Numbered from the stretch's first letter, positions 43,578-52,935 are shown. The stretch is DNA of 64,000 nucleotides from GWE2-42-39 sp034003625 (GCA_034003625.1 JAVEYG010000020.1:1-64000); one strand, 5' to 3'. Notes: generated by a model not told the origin, from the sequence alone. Made by a program: numbers and translations.

Positions 43578-44006
43578 TCAGATTTTATAAAGGTCGCTGG
43601 CTTTCACCAATTCCATCTGGTGTGTATTCAACACGCTGATACACTTCGGAATATCTGTTGGTTTGAGCATAATATTGGCCGATTTTCCCTCGCTGGAATA
43701 GGCATACAGATATTCGATAAACACACCTTCGTCAGCCAATATGTTCAGCGCCTTTGCCAGCGCCCCCGGTTGGTTGGGGGTACTCAGGCAGATCACATCG
43801 GTAAGGCTCACCGAAAAACTGGCTTCTTTCAGTACCGAAAGGGCTTTTTCGGGTTCGGAAACGATCATCCGGAGAATTCCGAATTCCGATGTGTCGGCAA
43901 TGTTGAAAGCCGAAATATTGATCCGGGCGTCGCCCAACAGACTGGTTACTTCGTTCAAACGGCCGGTCTTGTTCTCAAGAAAAACAGATAATTGTTTGAT
44001 AATCAT
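43578..44006 (-). CDS. protein with two ACT domains
   Basis: A 142-residue protein made of two tandem ACT amino-acid-sensing domains (about 3-70, IKQLSVFLENKTGRLNEVTS, and 72-140, LSTPNQPGALAKALNIL). Such proteins bind amino acids and often lie beside phenylacetate-CoA ligase genes; they are thought to sense the aromatic or branched amino acid concerned. It starts 12 bases after paaK and is cotranscribed with it. Confidence 0.9.
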   Translation of the reverse strand: MIIKQLSVFLENKTGRLNEVTSLLGDARINISAFNIADTSEFGILRMIVSEPEKALSVLKEASFSVSLTDVICLSTPNQPGALAKALNILADEGVFIEYLYAYSSEGKSANIMLKPTDIPKCISVLNTHQMELVKASDLYKI

Positions 44007-44018
44007 GTTCAGTTTCTC

Positions 44019-45317
44019 CTATAATTTTCGGTTGTCGATCACCCGCTTAGCTTTGCCGGCAGTCCGTTCAATGGTTTTTGGTTCTACCAGTTTTACATTG
44101 ACGGAGATGCCCAGGGTATTTTGTATTTTTTGTGTGATTTTCTTGCGCAACGCTTCCAGTTGCCTGATTTCATCGGAAAAAAATTGTTCCTGCACTTCCA
44201 CCATCACGTTCAGTATATCGAGATTGTCTTCCCGTTCGACCGTGATCAGATAATGGGGCGCTGTTTCGCTCATTTCGAGCAGCACACTTTCGATTTGCGA
44301 TGGGAATACATTGACGCCGCGAATGATCAGCATGTCGTCGGAACGCCCGGCGCATTTTTCCATGCGGACCAGGGTGCGGCCACATTCGCACCGGTCGTAA
44401 ATCAACCGGGTAAGGTCGCGGGTACGGTAGCGGATCAGCGGGATCCCCTCCTTGGTAATGGTGGTAAACACCAGTTCGCCGCGTTCGCCTGCCGGTAGTG
44501 GCTGCAAAGTTTCCGGGTCGATAATTTCCGGCACAAAGTGGTCTTCGTTGATGTGCATCCCGCACTGGTGCTCGCATTCGCAGGAAACGCCCGGCCCGAT
44601 AATTTCGCTCAACCCGTATATATCAATGGCTTTCAAGCCCAGTTTCGATTCAATTTCGCGGCGCATGTTCTCCGTCCAGGGTTCGGCGCCAAAAATCCCC
44701 ACCCGCAGTTTCAGGTTTTCTTTTTTGATGCCGGCCTCTTCAATCGCTTCGGCCAGATACAAGGCATACGAGGGGGTACAGGCAATCACCGATGTCCCGA
44801 AATCTTCCATCAGCTGAAGTTGTTTGGCGGTATTTCCACCGGAAATCGGGATCACTGTTGCACCGAGGTTTTCGCAACCGTAGTGGAGGCCAAGGCCGCC
44901 GGTAAACAAGCCGTACCCGTAGGCAACCTGCACCATATCGTTGCGGTATACGCCGGCCATGCAGAGCGAGCGGGTAACCACTTCGGACCACGATTGAAGG
45001 TCTTTGCGGGTATACCCCACCACGGTTGGTTTTCCGGTAGTGCCCGACGAAGCATGAACACGGACAATCTCGCTCATCGGCACCGTGAACAAGCCAAACG
45101 GGTAATTGTTGCGAAGGTCGGCTTTGGTGGTAAATGGCAATTTATGCAGGTCGTCGATGCTTTTTATATCGCCCGGCGCCAGGTCGGCTGCCTGCATTTT
45201 TGCCCGGTAGGCGGGCACGTTGTGGTAAATGCGCTGCACGGTCTCAATCAGTCGTTTCGACTGGATTGCTTTCATTTCACCGCGGCCTGCACATTCAATT
45301 TTTTCGTTCCAGATCAT
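44019..45317 (-). CDS. paaK: phenylacetate-CoA ligase
   Basis: Activates phenylacetate (or indole-/hydroxyphenyl-acetate) with ATP and CoA. The 432-residue protein has the AMP-binding P-loop VHASSGTTGKPTVVGYT, VQVAYGYGLFTGGLG, DIYGLSEIIGPGVSCECE, RYRTRDLTRLI and the PaaK C-terminal domain starting RSDDMLIIRGVNVFPSQIE. In anaerobes it can also run in reverse to make ATP from arylacetyl-CoA. It starts a paaK-ACT transcript upstream of pheA, aminotransferase and oxidoreductase genes. Confidence 0.95.
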   Translation of the reverse strand: MIWNEKIECAGRGEMKAIQSKRLIETVQRIYHNVPAYRAKMQAADLAPGDIKSIDDLHKLPFTTKADLRNNYPFGLFTVPMSEIVRVHASSGTTGKPTVVGYTRKDLQSWSEVVTRSLCMAGVYRNDMVQVAYGYGLFTGGLGLHYGCENLGATVIPISGGNTAKQLQLMEDFGTSVIACTPSYALYLAEAIEEAGIKKENLKLRVGIFGAEPWTENMRREIESKLGLKAIDIYGLSEIIGPGVSCECEHQCGMHINEDHFVPEIIDPETLQPLPAGERGELVFTTITKEGIPLIRYRTRDLTRLIYDRCECGRTLVRMEKCAGRSDDMLIIRGVNVFPSQIESVLLEMSETAPHYLITVEREDNLDILNVMVEVQEQFFSDEIRQLEALRKKITQKIQNTLGISVNVKLVEPKTIERTAGKAKRVIDNRKL

Positions 45318-45459
45318 TTTGTGTGAAATTAAGATCAGCCTGTAGTTTTTTGATTTTTTAAATTCGAGGCTAAAACTAATATCAATTTAACAGATTCGGA
45401 TAATATTTTTTGATAAAATTTGAAGAAATTGATATTGCCCGGCGATAATCCGTAAAATT

Positions 45460-45657
45460 TTATTCAGGGATAATATTTTTCACCCGGCCCACTTCGCCGG
45501 TAGCCAGTTTCACCTTTATACCGTGCGGATGAAACGCAGCATTGGTGAGTATTTGCTTCACAAAGCCTTCGGTAAGTTCGTCGCTTTGCTGGTGTTGTTT
45601 CAGTACAATCTCGACCAACTGGCCGCTCTCTATGTTTTTCCGGTACCTGCCGTCCAT
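45460..45657 (-). CDS. ywbE: YwbE family protein
   Basis: A 65-residue protein matching YwbE: MDGRYRKNIESGQLVEIVLK, TEGFVKQILTNAAFHPHGIK and VKLATGEVGRVKNI, probably a small KOW/SH3-like barrel; its function is unknown. The ATG at 45657 is the family start; the open frame upstream overlaps mltG and is not used. It starts one base after the mltG stop codon, so it is translationally linked to it. Confidence 0.88.
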   Translation of the reverse strand: MDGRYRKNIESGQLVEIVLKQHQQSDELTEGFVKQILTNAAFHPHGIKVKLATGEVGRVKNIIPE

Positions 45658-45658
45658 T

Positions 45659-46720
45659 TTATTTCCAGATTTTGTGTTGATTGAGTGCGGCCTGGTATTT
45701 CCAGGCATTCTGGTTATGCCCGCTGAGGGTCGTTGCAAAATTGTGGTAGCCCGAAAAATCTTCTTTTGCACACATGTACAGGTAATTGTGTTTCTCGGCG
45801 TTCAGCACTGCTTCGATACTCGAAATTTCAGGGAAACTGATGGGACCGGGAGGCAGGCCTGCATGTTTATAGGTATTGTAAGGCGATTCGACGAGCAGGT
45901 GTTCGTGCAGCACGCGGCGGATGGAAAAATCGCCGACTGCGAATTTAATGGTCGGATCGGCCTGAAGCAACATCCCTTTCTTCAGGCGGTTCAGGTACAG
46001 TCCGGCAACCACGGGCTTCTCTTCATTTTTTGCCGTTTCTTCCTGAACGATGGATGCCAGTGTGGCCACCTGTACGGGCGTCAGGTTATGCGCTGCGGCT
46101 TTTTCTTTCCGGTTGTCGTTCCAGAACCGCTTGTATTCGGTTGCCATCCGGTCGACAAACTGATCGGGAGTGGTGGTCCAGTAAAATTCGTACGAGTTCG
46201 GGATGAACATGCCGGCAAAGGTCTGTCTGGTAAAGCCGTATGTCGAGCAAACGATGGTGTCGTTGAATTTTTGCAGCAAAGCCAGCGAGTCGGGTTCAAT
46301 GTACTTTGCAACCGCTGCCGCCAGTTGGTTGAAATTGCGGATGTTATTGAACGTAACCACCACCGGCTGCTGATTGCCTGAACGGAGCATATTTACAATC
46401 TGGTTGGTTGTCATTCCAGTGGTGAGTAAATATTTCCCCGGTTTGATACTGTCCCTGTATTGTTTCCGTTTAGAAACCCATTTAAAGGCTTTGTAGTTAA
46501 ATAGCACATCGTGTTTTTTCAACGAATCGAGTACCTGGTCAAAGCCGGCTTCTCCCGGAATAATGATACTGCCCGGTGTTTTTACATTTATGTCGAAAAC
46601 GTACCTGAATAACTGATAACCCCGGATACCTGTAATAACAAACGCAATGGCCACAATAATGATAATGGCTTTGCTGATGCGGGGGAAAAGCATGATCTTG
46701 TTTTCGTTCCGTAATTCCAT
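45659..46720 (-). CDS. mltG: endolytic murein transglycosylase MltG
   Basis: Cleaves nascent glycan strands in peptidoglycan and sets their length. The 353-residue protein has an N-terminal membrane anchor (about 14-32), a LysM-like subdomain (about 40-150) and the YceG catalytic domain with the Glu in SIVQEETAKNEE and the landmarks VAGLYLNRLKKGMLLQADPT and SPYNTYKHAGLPPGPI. The first ATG is used; a second, nine codons on (46693), would give MLFPRISKAI and is also plausible. Confidence 0.95.
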   Translation of the reverse strand: MELRNENKIMLFPRISKAIIIIVAIAFVITGIRGYQLFRYVFDINVKTPGSIIIPGEAGFDQVLDSLKKHDVLFNYKAFKWVSKRKQYRDSIKPGKYLLTTGMTTNQIVNMLRSGNQQPVVVTFNNIRNFNQLAAAVAKYIEPDSLALLQKFNDTIVCSTYGFTRQTFAGMFIPNSYEFYWTTTPDQFVDRMATEYKRFWNDNRKEKAAAHNLTPVQVATLASIVQEETAKNEEKPVVAGLYLNRLKKGMLLQADPTIKFAVGDFSIRRVLHEHLLVESPYNTYKHAGLPPGPISFPEISSIEAVLNAEKHNYLYMCAKEDFSGYHNFATTLSGHNQNAWKYQAALNQHKIWK

Positions 46721-46879
46721 TTGCTGAAAGTTTCTGCAAAAATAAGTTTTTCAGCGAATTTTATGGATTAACGGGAAAAACGTAAATGTTCCTGAAAATA
46801 ATTTATTCGCATAAACGGATTGGTTGAAAATATATATTTTCGTGCTTTGAAAAACAATCGAAAATTAAAATTTACAGAT

Positions 46880-48067
46880 ATGCAACAGGTTAAGTTAGCC
46901 GACAACATTTACTATTTGGGGTATAACGACCGCCGCACCCATTTGTTTGAGAACATTTGGCCTATCCCCCACGGGGTTTCGTATAATTCATACCTTATTG
47001 ACGATGAAAAGATTGCTTTGGTGGATACCGTTGAACGCCAGTTTATTGATGATTATCTTGATGACATTGTGGCAATAATCGGCAACAAAAAGATTGATTA
47101 TTTGATCATCAATCACATGGAACCGGATCATTCGGGCGCATTAAAAGCCATTGTTGCCAGGTACCCGGATATTATTCTGGTCGGCAATAAAAAGACTTTT
47201 GGGTTTGTAGAGAGTTTTTACATGAAACCGGTGAACACGCTGGAAGTATACGACGGCCACATTCTCAATCTGGGAAAGACACGGGTACAATTTCAGATGG
47301 TGCCGATGGTACACTGGCCCGAAACCATGGTGACTTTTGAGGAAACCAACCGGATTTTATTTTCGGGCGATGCTTTTGGCAGTTACGGGACTCTTGATGG
47401 CGGTATTTTTGACGATGAAATCAATCTCGATTTTTATGAAGTGGAAGTCATGCGTTATTTTACCAATATAGTCGGCAAATACTGTCCGCATACACAGCGC
47501 GCCATCAAAAAACTGGCTGGTTTCGATATAAAAATGATTGCTGCAACCCATGGCCCGGTCTGGCGTACCGATCTGAACTGGGTGTTGGGCCGCTACAATA
47601 AGTGGAGCTCGTACACATTTGACAACGGTGTTGTGATCGTTTACGGATCGATGTACGGAAACACACAGAAGATGGCAGAAGTGATTGCCCGTCAGCTATC
47701 CGTGCGGGGTATCCGGGACATTCGTGTATACGATGCTTCAAAAACACATTCTTCCTATATTATCAACGATATTTTTAAATACAAAGGGTTTATTGTGGGC
47801 AGTTGTGCATACAATAATTCGCTTTTCCCCAATGTGGAAACTTTGCTTTCAACCATCGAACACATGGGAGTGAAAGACCATTATCTGGGAATATTTGGTA
47901 ATTTTTCGTGGAATGGCGGCGGCGTAAAAAATCTGATGAAATTTGCGGAAAATATAAAATGGGAGCTGGTCTACGAACCGATTGAGGAAAAGGGAGCCCT
48001 GAAAAAAGACAAGTTCGGGCAATGTGTCGCACTTGCAAACGCAATGGCTGATAAATTATTCGGATAA
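46880..48067 (+). CDS. A-type flavoprotein (FprA-like diiron flavodoxin oxidase/NO reductase)
   Basis: Detoxifies O2 or NO in anaerobes by reducing them at a diiron site with electrons passed through FMN. It has 395 residues from ATG 46880. The N-terminal metallo-beta-lactamase part has the iron ligands in INHMEPDHSG, VHWPETMV, FSGDAFGSYG and THGPVW; the C-terminal flavodoxin part has IVYGSMYGNTQKMAEV. There is no rubredoxin domain, so electrons come from a separate carrier. It is divergent from mltG. It fits an anaerobic lifestyle together with the ferredoxin-linked enzymes nearby. Confidence 0.95.
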   Translation: MQQVKLADNIYYLGYNDRRTHLFENIWPIPHGVSYNSYLIDDEKIALVDTVERQFIDDYLDDIVAIIGNKKIDYLIINHMEPDHSGALKAIVARYPDIILVGNKKTFGFVESFYMKPVNTLEVYDGHILNLGKTRVQFQMVPMVHWPETMVTFEETNRILFSGDAFGSYGTLDGGIFDDEINLDFYEVEVMRYFTNIVGKYCPHTQRAIKKLAGFDIKMIAATHGPVWRTDLNWVLGRYNKWSSYTFDNGVVIVYGSMYGNTQKMAEVIARQLSVRGIRDIRVYDASKTHSSYIINDIFKYKGFIVGSCAYNNSLFPNVETLLSTIEHMGVKDHYLGIFGNFSWNGGGVKNLMKFAENIKWELVYEPIEEKGALKKDKFGQCVALANAMADKLFG

Positions 48068-48121
48068 TTCTGCCAGATATTTGATGACTTTTTATAGAAC
48101 AAAAAGCTAAATACATATCGG

Positions 48122-48472
48122 ATGGGCAGGCATAACGATTGGAAAGAAAGACTGGGCATGGTTTATTCAACCAATCCTGATTACCAATACGAACAGGAAG
48201 AAAAGCGGCAGGAAGAAACCTTGCCCCCGCACAGACAAAATTTACGGGTGCAGCTTGATCGTAAGCAACGAAACGGGAAGTCCGTAACCCTGATTACTGG
48301 TTTTGCAGGTTCCGACAACGATTTGAATGGGCTTGCCAGAATACTGAAAACCAAATGTGGTGTGGGTGGTTCGGCCAAGGATGGCGAAATACTGATCCAG
48401 GGCGATTTTCGCAATAAAGCGATGGAAATCCTGGGCGGGATGGGATATAAAGTGAAACGTTCCGGCGGATGA
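48122..48472 (+). CDS. SUI1/eIF1-like translation factor (YciH family)
   Basis: A 116-residue protein whose C-terminal two-thirds is the SUI1 domain (VTLITGFAGSDNDLNGLARI, KTKCGVGGSAKDGEILIQGD, KAMEILGGMGY). Bacterial YciH proteins help to control the fidelity of initiation, but are not essential. The N-terminal 45 residues are charged and probably flexible. It starts 54 bases after the flavoprotein gene. Confidence 0.92.
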   Translation: MGRHNDWKERLGMVYSTNPDYQYEQEEKRQEETLPPHRQNLRVQLDRKQRNGKSVTLITGFAGSDNDLNGLARILKTKCGVGGSAKDGEILIQGDFRNKAMEILGGMGYKVKRSGG

Positions 48473-48531
48473 TCTCGTGAGATAACCATCTTTGATGTTG
48501 ATATCTGCCTCTGCTATTTCCGTTTATACAG

Positions 48532-49608
48532 TTATTTCCATTTCTCAACTCTCCGGATAATATCAGGTTGGATGTCCGGGGCGGCGGCAATGCAGAGGAA
48601 AATTCCTTTCGGGGCTACCTCTTTCATAAACGGTTCCAGTTCTGAAAGTGATAAATCGACAACGACCGATTTTCCGGCAGCCTGTATTTTTTTGATGAAA
48701 GGAACCCATTGCAATATGGGCAAATCGTCGCCAACACCCTGAACCCACTGGATGGCATTAATTTCGGGCATAGCAAGCAGATGGTCGACATGATTGGCTA
48801 CCCCTTTCCCGTCGAGATGAAAGATATTGTGTGTCATCACCCTGACTTCCTTTTGAATGACGGGCAATACAAATTCCTCAAACTGTTCGGGTGAAATCAT
48901 GCTTGCAAAGTCACAACTCGGGATGTGCATTTTTCCAAAAGAAGGGATTCCCATCCAGGTTACCGACGGCTGTTTGTGCGCTTTTAAAATACGGTCGAAA
49001 TGGTCAAAAATCATTTGGAAGTCGCGCGATGAAATGTCGATCAGCTTTTTTACCTCATCGGGTTCCAAAAGCAAATCAATGCAAAGCTGCTGCGGGTCAC
49101 GGAACGCGGCGGCACAATCCATTCCCGGATGAATATCGGTATAGCCAACCAAATATTTGCCAGTGCATCGTTCGAGCGCAGCAAAAGTCATTTCTTCAAT
49201 CTTCCGGAAATAAGGGTTATTTTCATCAAACCGTATGGAACCCAGTTGCGACCAGTCGGTGATATTGGGCCTGGCATACGATGTAACTTCTTTGTATTCG
49301 AGTTCGACACCATAAAATGCGGTATACACTTCGGGGCCGAGATTGGGCCAGAAAACAGGGAATGTTTCGGCATTAAAAACGGAATTATCTAAATGGTGTT
49401 CAAACAATTCTATTTGGTAACCGGTGTCCCACCAGCGTTCTTTCAGGTTGGCCCAACTGCGGCCTTTCATTACGTGGGCTTCGCTGTATTCAGCATTGTG
49501 CGCGGCAAAGCGAATGGGCGCCCGGTCGATGATTTCCTGGTTATACCAGGCATAAATGCGTTTCATACAGTCATCGAAATCCGGTTTTTTCTCTAATTCA
49601 ATGTGCAT
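48532..49608 (-). CDS. uroporphyrinogen decarboxylase-family (MtaA-like) protein of unknown substrate
   Basis: A 358-residue TIM-barrel protein of the URO-D/corrinoid methyltransferase-related superfamily. It is not HemE: it lacks the N-terminal RQAGRY motif. Visible landmarks are SVTWMGIPSFGKMHIPSCDF, ISPEQFEEFVLPVIQKEV and HNIFHLDGKGVANHVDHLL, where methyltransferase relatives have a zinc-binding H-x-C; here it reads HLDGKG. It is the third gene of a GH36-LacI-URO-D operon, so it probably acts in the use of a sugar or glycoside, but no corrinoid protein is nearby and the reaction is unknown. Confidence 0.8.
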   Translation of the reverse strand: MHIELEKKPDFDDCMKRIYAWYNQEIIDRAPIRFAAHNAEYSEAHVMKGRSWANLKERWWDTGYQIELFEHHLDNSVFNAETFPVFWPNLGPEVYTAFYGVELEYKEVTSYARPNITDWSQLGSIRFDENNPYFRKIEEMTFAALERCTGKYLVGYTDIHPGMDCAAAFRDPQQLCIDLLLEPDEVKKLIDISSRDFQMIFDHFDRILKAHKQPSVTWMGIPSFGKMHIPSCDFASMISPEQFEEFVLPVIQKEVRVMTHNIFHLDGKGVANHVDHLLAMPEINAIQWVQGVGDDLPILQWVPFIKKIQAAGKSVVVDLSLSELEPFMKEVAPKGIFLCIAAAPDIQPDIIRRVEKWK

Positions 49609-49641
49609 TTTGGGTTTCAGGCTTAGTTGGGTTGATATGAT

Positions 49642-50640
49642 TTATTTTTTTGTTGACTCCCTGATCACAAGCGTGCAATCGAATACTTTCTGAATTGGCT
49701 GTGTATTCTTTTCAATCAACGAAATCAGTGTGTTGATTGAATATTCAGCCATTTCTTTTGTCGGAATGGCCACGCTGCTCAACGAAGGTTCCATATCTTC
49801 TGAAATATGGAGGTTATCGAAACCGAAGACCGCAAGCTGTTCCGGTATCCGGTAGTTGTTTTTTTTCAGGAACTGAACAGCGCCAAGTGCCATGTTATCG
49901 GTAACAGCCATAATTGCATCGGGGGGATGGGAAAGCCCCATAAAATAGCTGGCTGCTTTTTCCCCGCATTCCCGCCTGAAATTTCCTTCGTACACCAACC
50001 TTTCATCCAAATAAATACAATTATCTTTCAGTGCTTCACAATAGCCGTTAAAACGGTCGGTTGTTACTTCGTATTCTTTTCGGCCCCGGATAAAAGCAAT
50101 TCGTCTTCGGCCACTGTCAATCAAATATTGTGTGGCTTTCTTTACCCCCTGCATGCCATCGGCAAAAACATACGACAACTCTTCTCCCCGTGCGACCGAA
50201 TCGCAACAAACAACCGGTGTGTGGATTGTTATTTTCCGAAGTTTCTCCCACACTTCCGGATGTTTGTGGTACGAGAAAAAGATAATCCCGTCAATACTGC
50301 GCGCGAGCAGGTCGTCAATTCGTTGTTCTTCAGAAATGCCTTGCGGATCGGTGATACAGATATAATTTAAGTAACCGCGTTCGTGCGAGATACGATCAAC
50401 TATTTCATACCATTCAGGAAAAAACGGGTTCGACAGGTCGGGAAATATAATGCCAATAGAGAAAGAACGGTTGGTACGCATCCCTTTGGCAAACATATTG
50501 GGGCGGAAGTTCAGCTCTTCCATCACTTTCTCAATTTTTGCACGGGTTTCCGGCTTCACATAGCCCGAGTTGCCCACCACGCGGGAAACTGTCGATTTTG
50601 AGACCCCTGCAAGTTTTGCAATGTCGATTATTCCTGACAT
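49642..50640 (-). CDS. LacI-family transcription regulator
   Basis: A 332-residue sugar-responsive repressor. It has an N-terminal HTH (IDIAKLAGVSKSTVSRVVGN), the hinge helix NFRPNMFAKGMRTN and a periplasmic-binding-protein-like sensor (FSIGIIFPDLSNPFF; DGIIFFSYHKHPEVW; VFGFDNLHISEDMEPSLSSV). It lies between the GH36 gene and the URO-D-like gene, with gaps of 10 and 33 bases. A perfect palindrome upstream of the GH36 gene is its likely operator, making this an autoregulated operon. Confidence 0.95.
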   Translation of the reverse strand: MSGIIDIAKLAGVSKSTVSRVVGNSGYVKPETRAKIEKVMEELNFRPNMFAKGMRTNRSFSIGIIFPDLSNPFFPEWYEIVDRISHERGYLNYICITDPQGISEEQRIDDLLARSIDGIIFFSYHKHPEVWEKLRKITIHTPVVCCDSVARGEELSYVFADGMQGVKKATQYLIDSGRRRIAFIRGRKEYEVTTDRFNGYCEALKDNCIYLDERLVYEGNFRRECGEKAASYFMGLSHPPDAIMAVTDNMALGAVQFLKKNNYRIPEQLAVFGFDNLHISEDMEPSLSSVAIPTKEMAEYSINTLISLIEKNTQPIQKVFDCTLVIRESTKK

Positions 50641-50650
50641 TATCCTGTAT

Positions 50651-52828
50651 TTATTTTTTTACTGAAATTTCAAAAAGTGCCGCGTCGTGTTCATTTTTCA
50701 AATTAACACTGAACCCATTGGTTTGTAACTCTTTGCCATTTAATTGTGCCACAGTACTGCCGGTAACAGCTTCTTTTACTTCATAAATTTGCTGCGGATC
50801 CAACATTTTCACGGTAACAATACGTTCTGTTTCCATTGCATTTTGCCTGAATACCCCGACAATACCACCCGACTTTGTTTGGGTGTTGATCCGTTGAAAA
50901 CCATCCCATTGCCCGTTTGAAGGTTCACCAAAGCCCGGCATATCCTGACGGTACAGCATTATGTTGTGCCTCTTTTCCATGTCTGAGAGCCAGTTGGCCA
51001 TTCCCCGTATTTCGTTTTGTTTTTCGGTACTAAGTTTCCGGGGGTCGCCCAGCATAATGGGCAACGAGCCGGCCAGTGACTGAAAGGAATACATCGCATT
51101 TTCATCGTCGAGCGACTGGTTCCCGATAACCAGCGCTGTTGCCGGGATGACAGGCGAACGCCACCAGGCCATTTGCCGTACCCGCAGGCTTCCTGTCGGC
51201 GCAGGTTCTTCAAAATTCGAAAGCCAGTTTCCTTCAGCATGTTTACACATGTCGTAATCGATTAGTTGAAGGGCGCCCATTGTTTCATAAGTGCAGTCGA
51301 TAAACAAGTTGGGGGCTTCGGCATGCAAGTCGTCAAACAATTTCCATGCAGCGCGGTAAATTTCAAGAAACGATTCTTCGCGGTCTTTGTGCGAATGGTC
51401 TTTTGCGTAACATCCCGAAACCGAGCGGTCGAATATGTATGCGCTGGTTGCAATGGCAAAATCGAGTTTCACGTATTCTAACCCGTGTTCCCTCACTAAT
51501 CCGAGTATTTTGTCTTTTATATAATCTGTCCATCCGGTGGTAAAGCAAGCTGTACGGCGATCTTTGCTCCGTCCGTGCAGGTCGATAGTTTCTCCGTCTT
51601 TGTATTCAATAAACCATTCCGGATGTTCCTGATATACTTTACTATTGACCGATGCTGCCCCCATGCTGAGCCAAAGTCCTGGTTTCATGCCTTTCGATTT
51701 GATGTAATCGAATACCGGTTTCAAGCCGTCCGGGAATTTTTTATAATCAATTTCCCAATCACCGAACCCAACCTGCCATCCGTCGTCAATAACAAACTCC
51801 TGGACACCGCATCCTGCCGCTGCATCAGCCAGTTCGCGGATCAGTTTGTCATTAATATTCCGTCGGAAAGGGCTCCATGTATTGTATACAAAAGTTGGTC
51901 GTTGAGGGATTTGTGCCAGGCGGATGCCGATATGCTCACGTACAAATTCACTGACAGGGCCATCAATGATTTCTCTCGGATTATCATTTTTGTAAAGGGC
52001 AATAAACGTCCAGGGGCTTTCCCATTTCTCCCCTGGCGACAGCCATACGCGTGCCGGGTAATCCTGATCGAGATGGGTGAGCCCGATCGTGAGATTCCGC
52101 CCATCAAGACAGGAGGTAGTCCGTTTCGTGACGCCGGGCGCTTCGTTCCCCAGCACCATGCCCCGGTTCATTGTCTGATCGTGTAGGATTATTGCCGGAT
52201 CGTCCCAATCGCCAATGTATGGCCCCAAATGTTTAAACCTGCCGTAATTCTGATAAACCACATTATGCGTGTTCCCCCAGGCAACCGAGAGGCATTCAGT
52301 ATCAATATTCTCGAGACATATTTCCGAATTGCCCCGGTTGATGAAGACAATTTTTTTTCGGAGAACAGGAAGTCCGGGATAAGTAATATAACTAAGCTGA
52401 AGAAAGATGTCGCGGTTTACTTCCTGTGAGCCTTTCAGCGAAATGCAATATCCGCTTCCCTGTGCTTCGGTAACAGGTTCAGTTCCGGCAAGCCCCCATC
52501 CTGTTTTTCCGGTAATTTGTTTCCCGTTCAGAAGGAACGAAAACTCGTCGGGGTTCGGCCCCCTCCATATCCGGAATTCACCATTGCTGCCTATATCTAA
52601 TTGTTTATATTCTTTGGGTTCTTCTTTTTCGATAGAAACAAAATTCAGGGGATAATCCTTCAGTTGAAGGATCAGTGTGGTAATTTTTCCGTTTTCATAT
52701 GAAATCAACCGTTCAATACGGTCGTTACCGATTTTGATATACGAACCATTTTGCACCGGATCCTGTGCTTCAGAATGAACGGACAGAATGATTGTCAGGA
52801 AAAAAGAGAAAATAGCTATTCTTTTCAT
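50651..52828 (-). CDS. GH36-family alpha-galactosidase-like glycoside hydrolase
   Basis: Splits terminal alpha-linked galactose or a related sugar from glycans. It has 725 residues: a signal peptide (about 1-22, ending HSEAQ), an N-terminal beta-supersandwich (to about 300), a TIM barrel with RPTFVYNTWSPFRRNINDK, EFVIDDGWQVGFGDWEIDY and the catalytic nucleophile in LEYVKLDFAIA, then a C-terminal beta domain. The acid/base residue is probably the Asp in LIDYDMCKHAEGNW, but I am not certain. It is exported, probably periplasmic, and first in an operon controlled by the LacI protein. The exact sugar specificity is open. Confidence 0.88.
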   Translation of the reverse strand: MKRIAIFSFFLTIILSVHSEAQDPVQNGSYIKIGNDRIERLISYENGKITTLILQLKDYPLNFVSIEKEEPKEYKQLDIGSNGEFRIWRGPNPDEFSFLLNGKQITGKTGWGLAGTEPVTEAQGSGYCISLKGSQEVNRDIFLQLSYITYPGLPVLRKKIVFINRGNSEICLENIDTECLSVAWGNTHNVVYQNYGRFKHLGPYIGDWDDPAIILHDQTMNRGMVLGNEAPGVTKRTTSCLDGRNLTIGLTHLDQDYPARVWLSPGEKWESPWTFIALYKNDNPREIIDGPVSEFVREHIGIRLAQIPQRPTFVYNTWSPFRRNINDKLIRELADAAAGCGVQEFVIDDGWQVGFGDWEIDYKKFPDGLKPVFDYIKSKGMKPGLWLSMGAASVNSKVYQEHPEWFIEYKDGETIDLHGRSKDRRTACFTTGWTDYIKDKILGLVREHGLEYVKLDFAIATSAYIFDRSVSGCYAKDHSHKDREESFLEIYRAAWKLFDDLHAEAPNLFIDCTYETMGALQLIDYDMCKHAEGNWLSNFEEPAPTGSLRVRQMAWWRSPVIPATALVIGNQSLDDENAMYSFQSLAGSLPIMLGDPRKLSTEKQNEIRGMANWLSDMEKRHNIMLYRQDMPGFGEPSNGQWDGFQRINTQTKSGGIVGVFRQNAMETERIVTVKMLDPQQIYEVKEAVTGSTVAQLNGKELQTNGFSVNLKNEHDAALFEISVKK

Positions 52829-52857
52829 TATTAGTTAGTTTTAATTTTTATTTAATA

Positions 52858-52875
52858 TATGGGAACGTTCCCATA
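52858..52875. promoter_or_regulatory. LacI-family operator of the GH36 operon
   Basis: TATGGGAACGTTCCCATA is a perfect 18-bp palindrome with the central CG typical of LacI-family sites. It lies 30-47 bases before the GH36 ATG. A -7-like box TATACTTG (52886-52879, minus) ends three bases upstream of it, so a bound repressor would cover the start point. Confidence 0.85.
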
Positions 52876-52935
52876 ATGCAAGTATACAAAATTTGTTTTG
52901 AAATTGGTCCCTCGACCGGATTTTTTTCCGCAAAA

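Noticed and set aside
45658..45771. Upstream extension of ywbE
   Set aside because: It overlaps the end of mltG in another frame; YwbE proteins start at MDG, matching ATG 45657.
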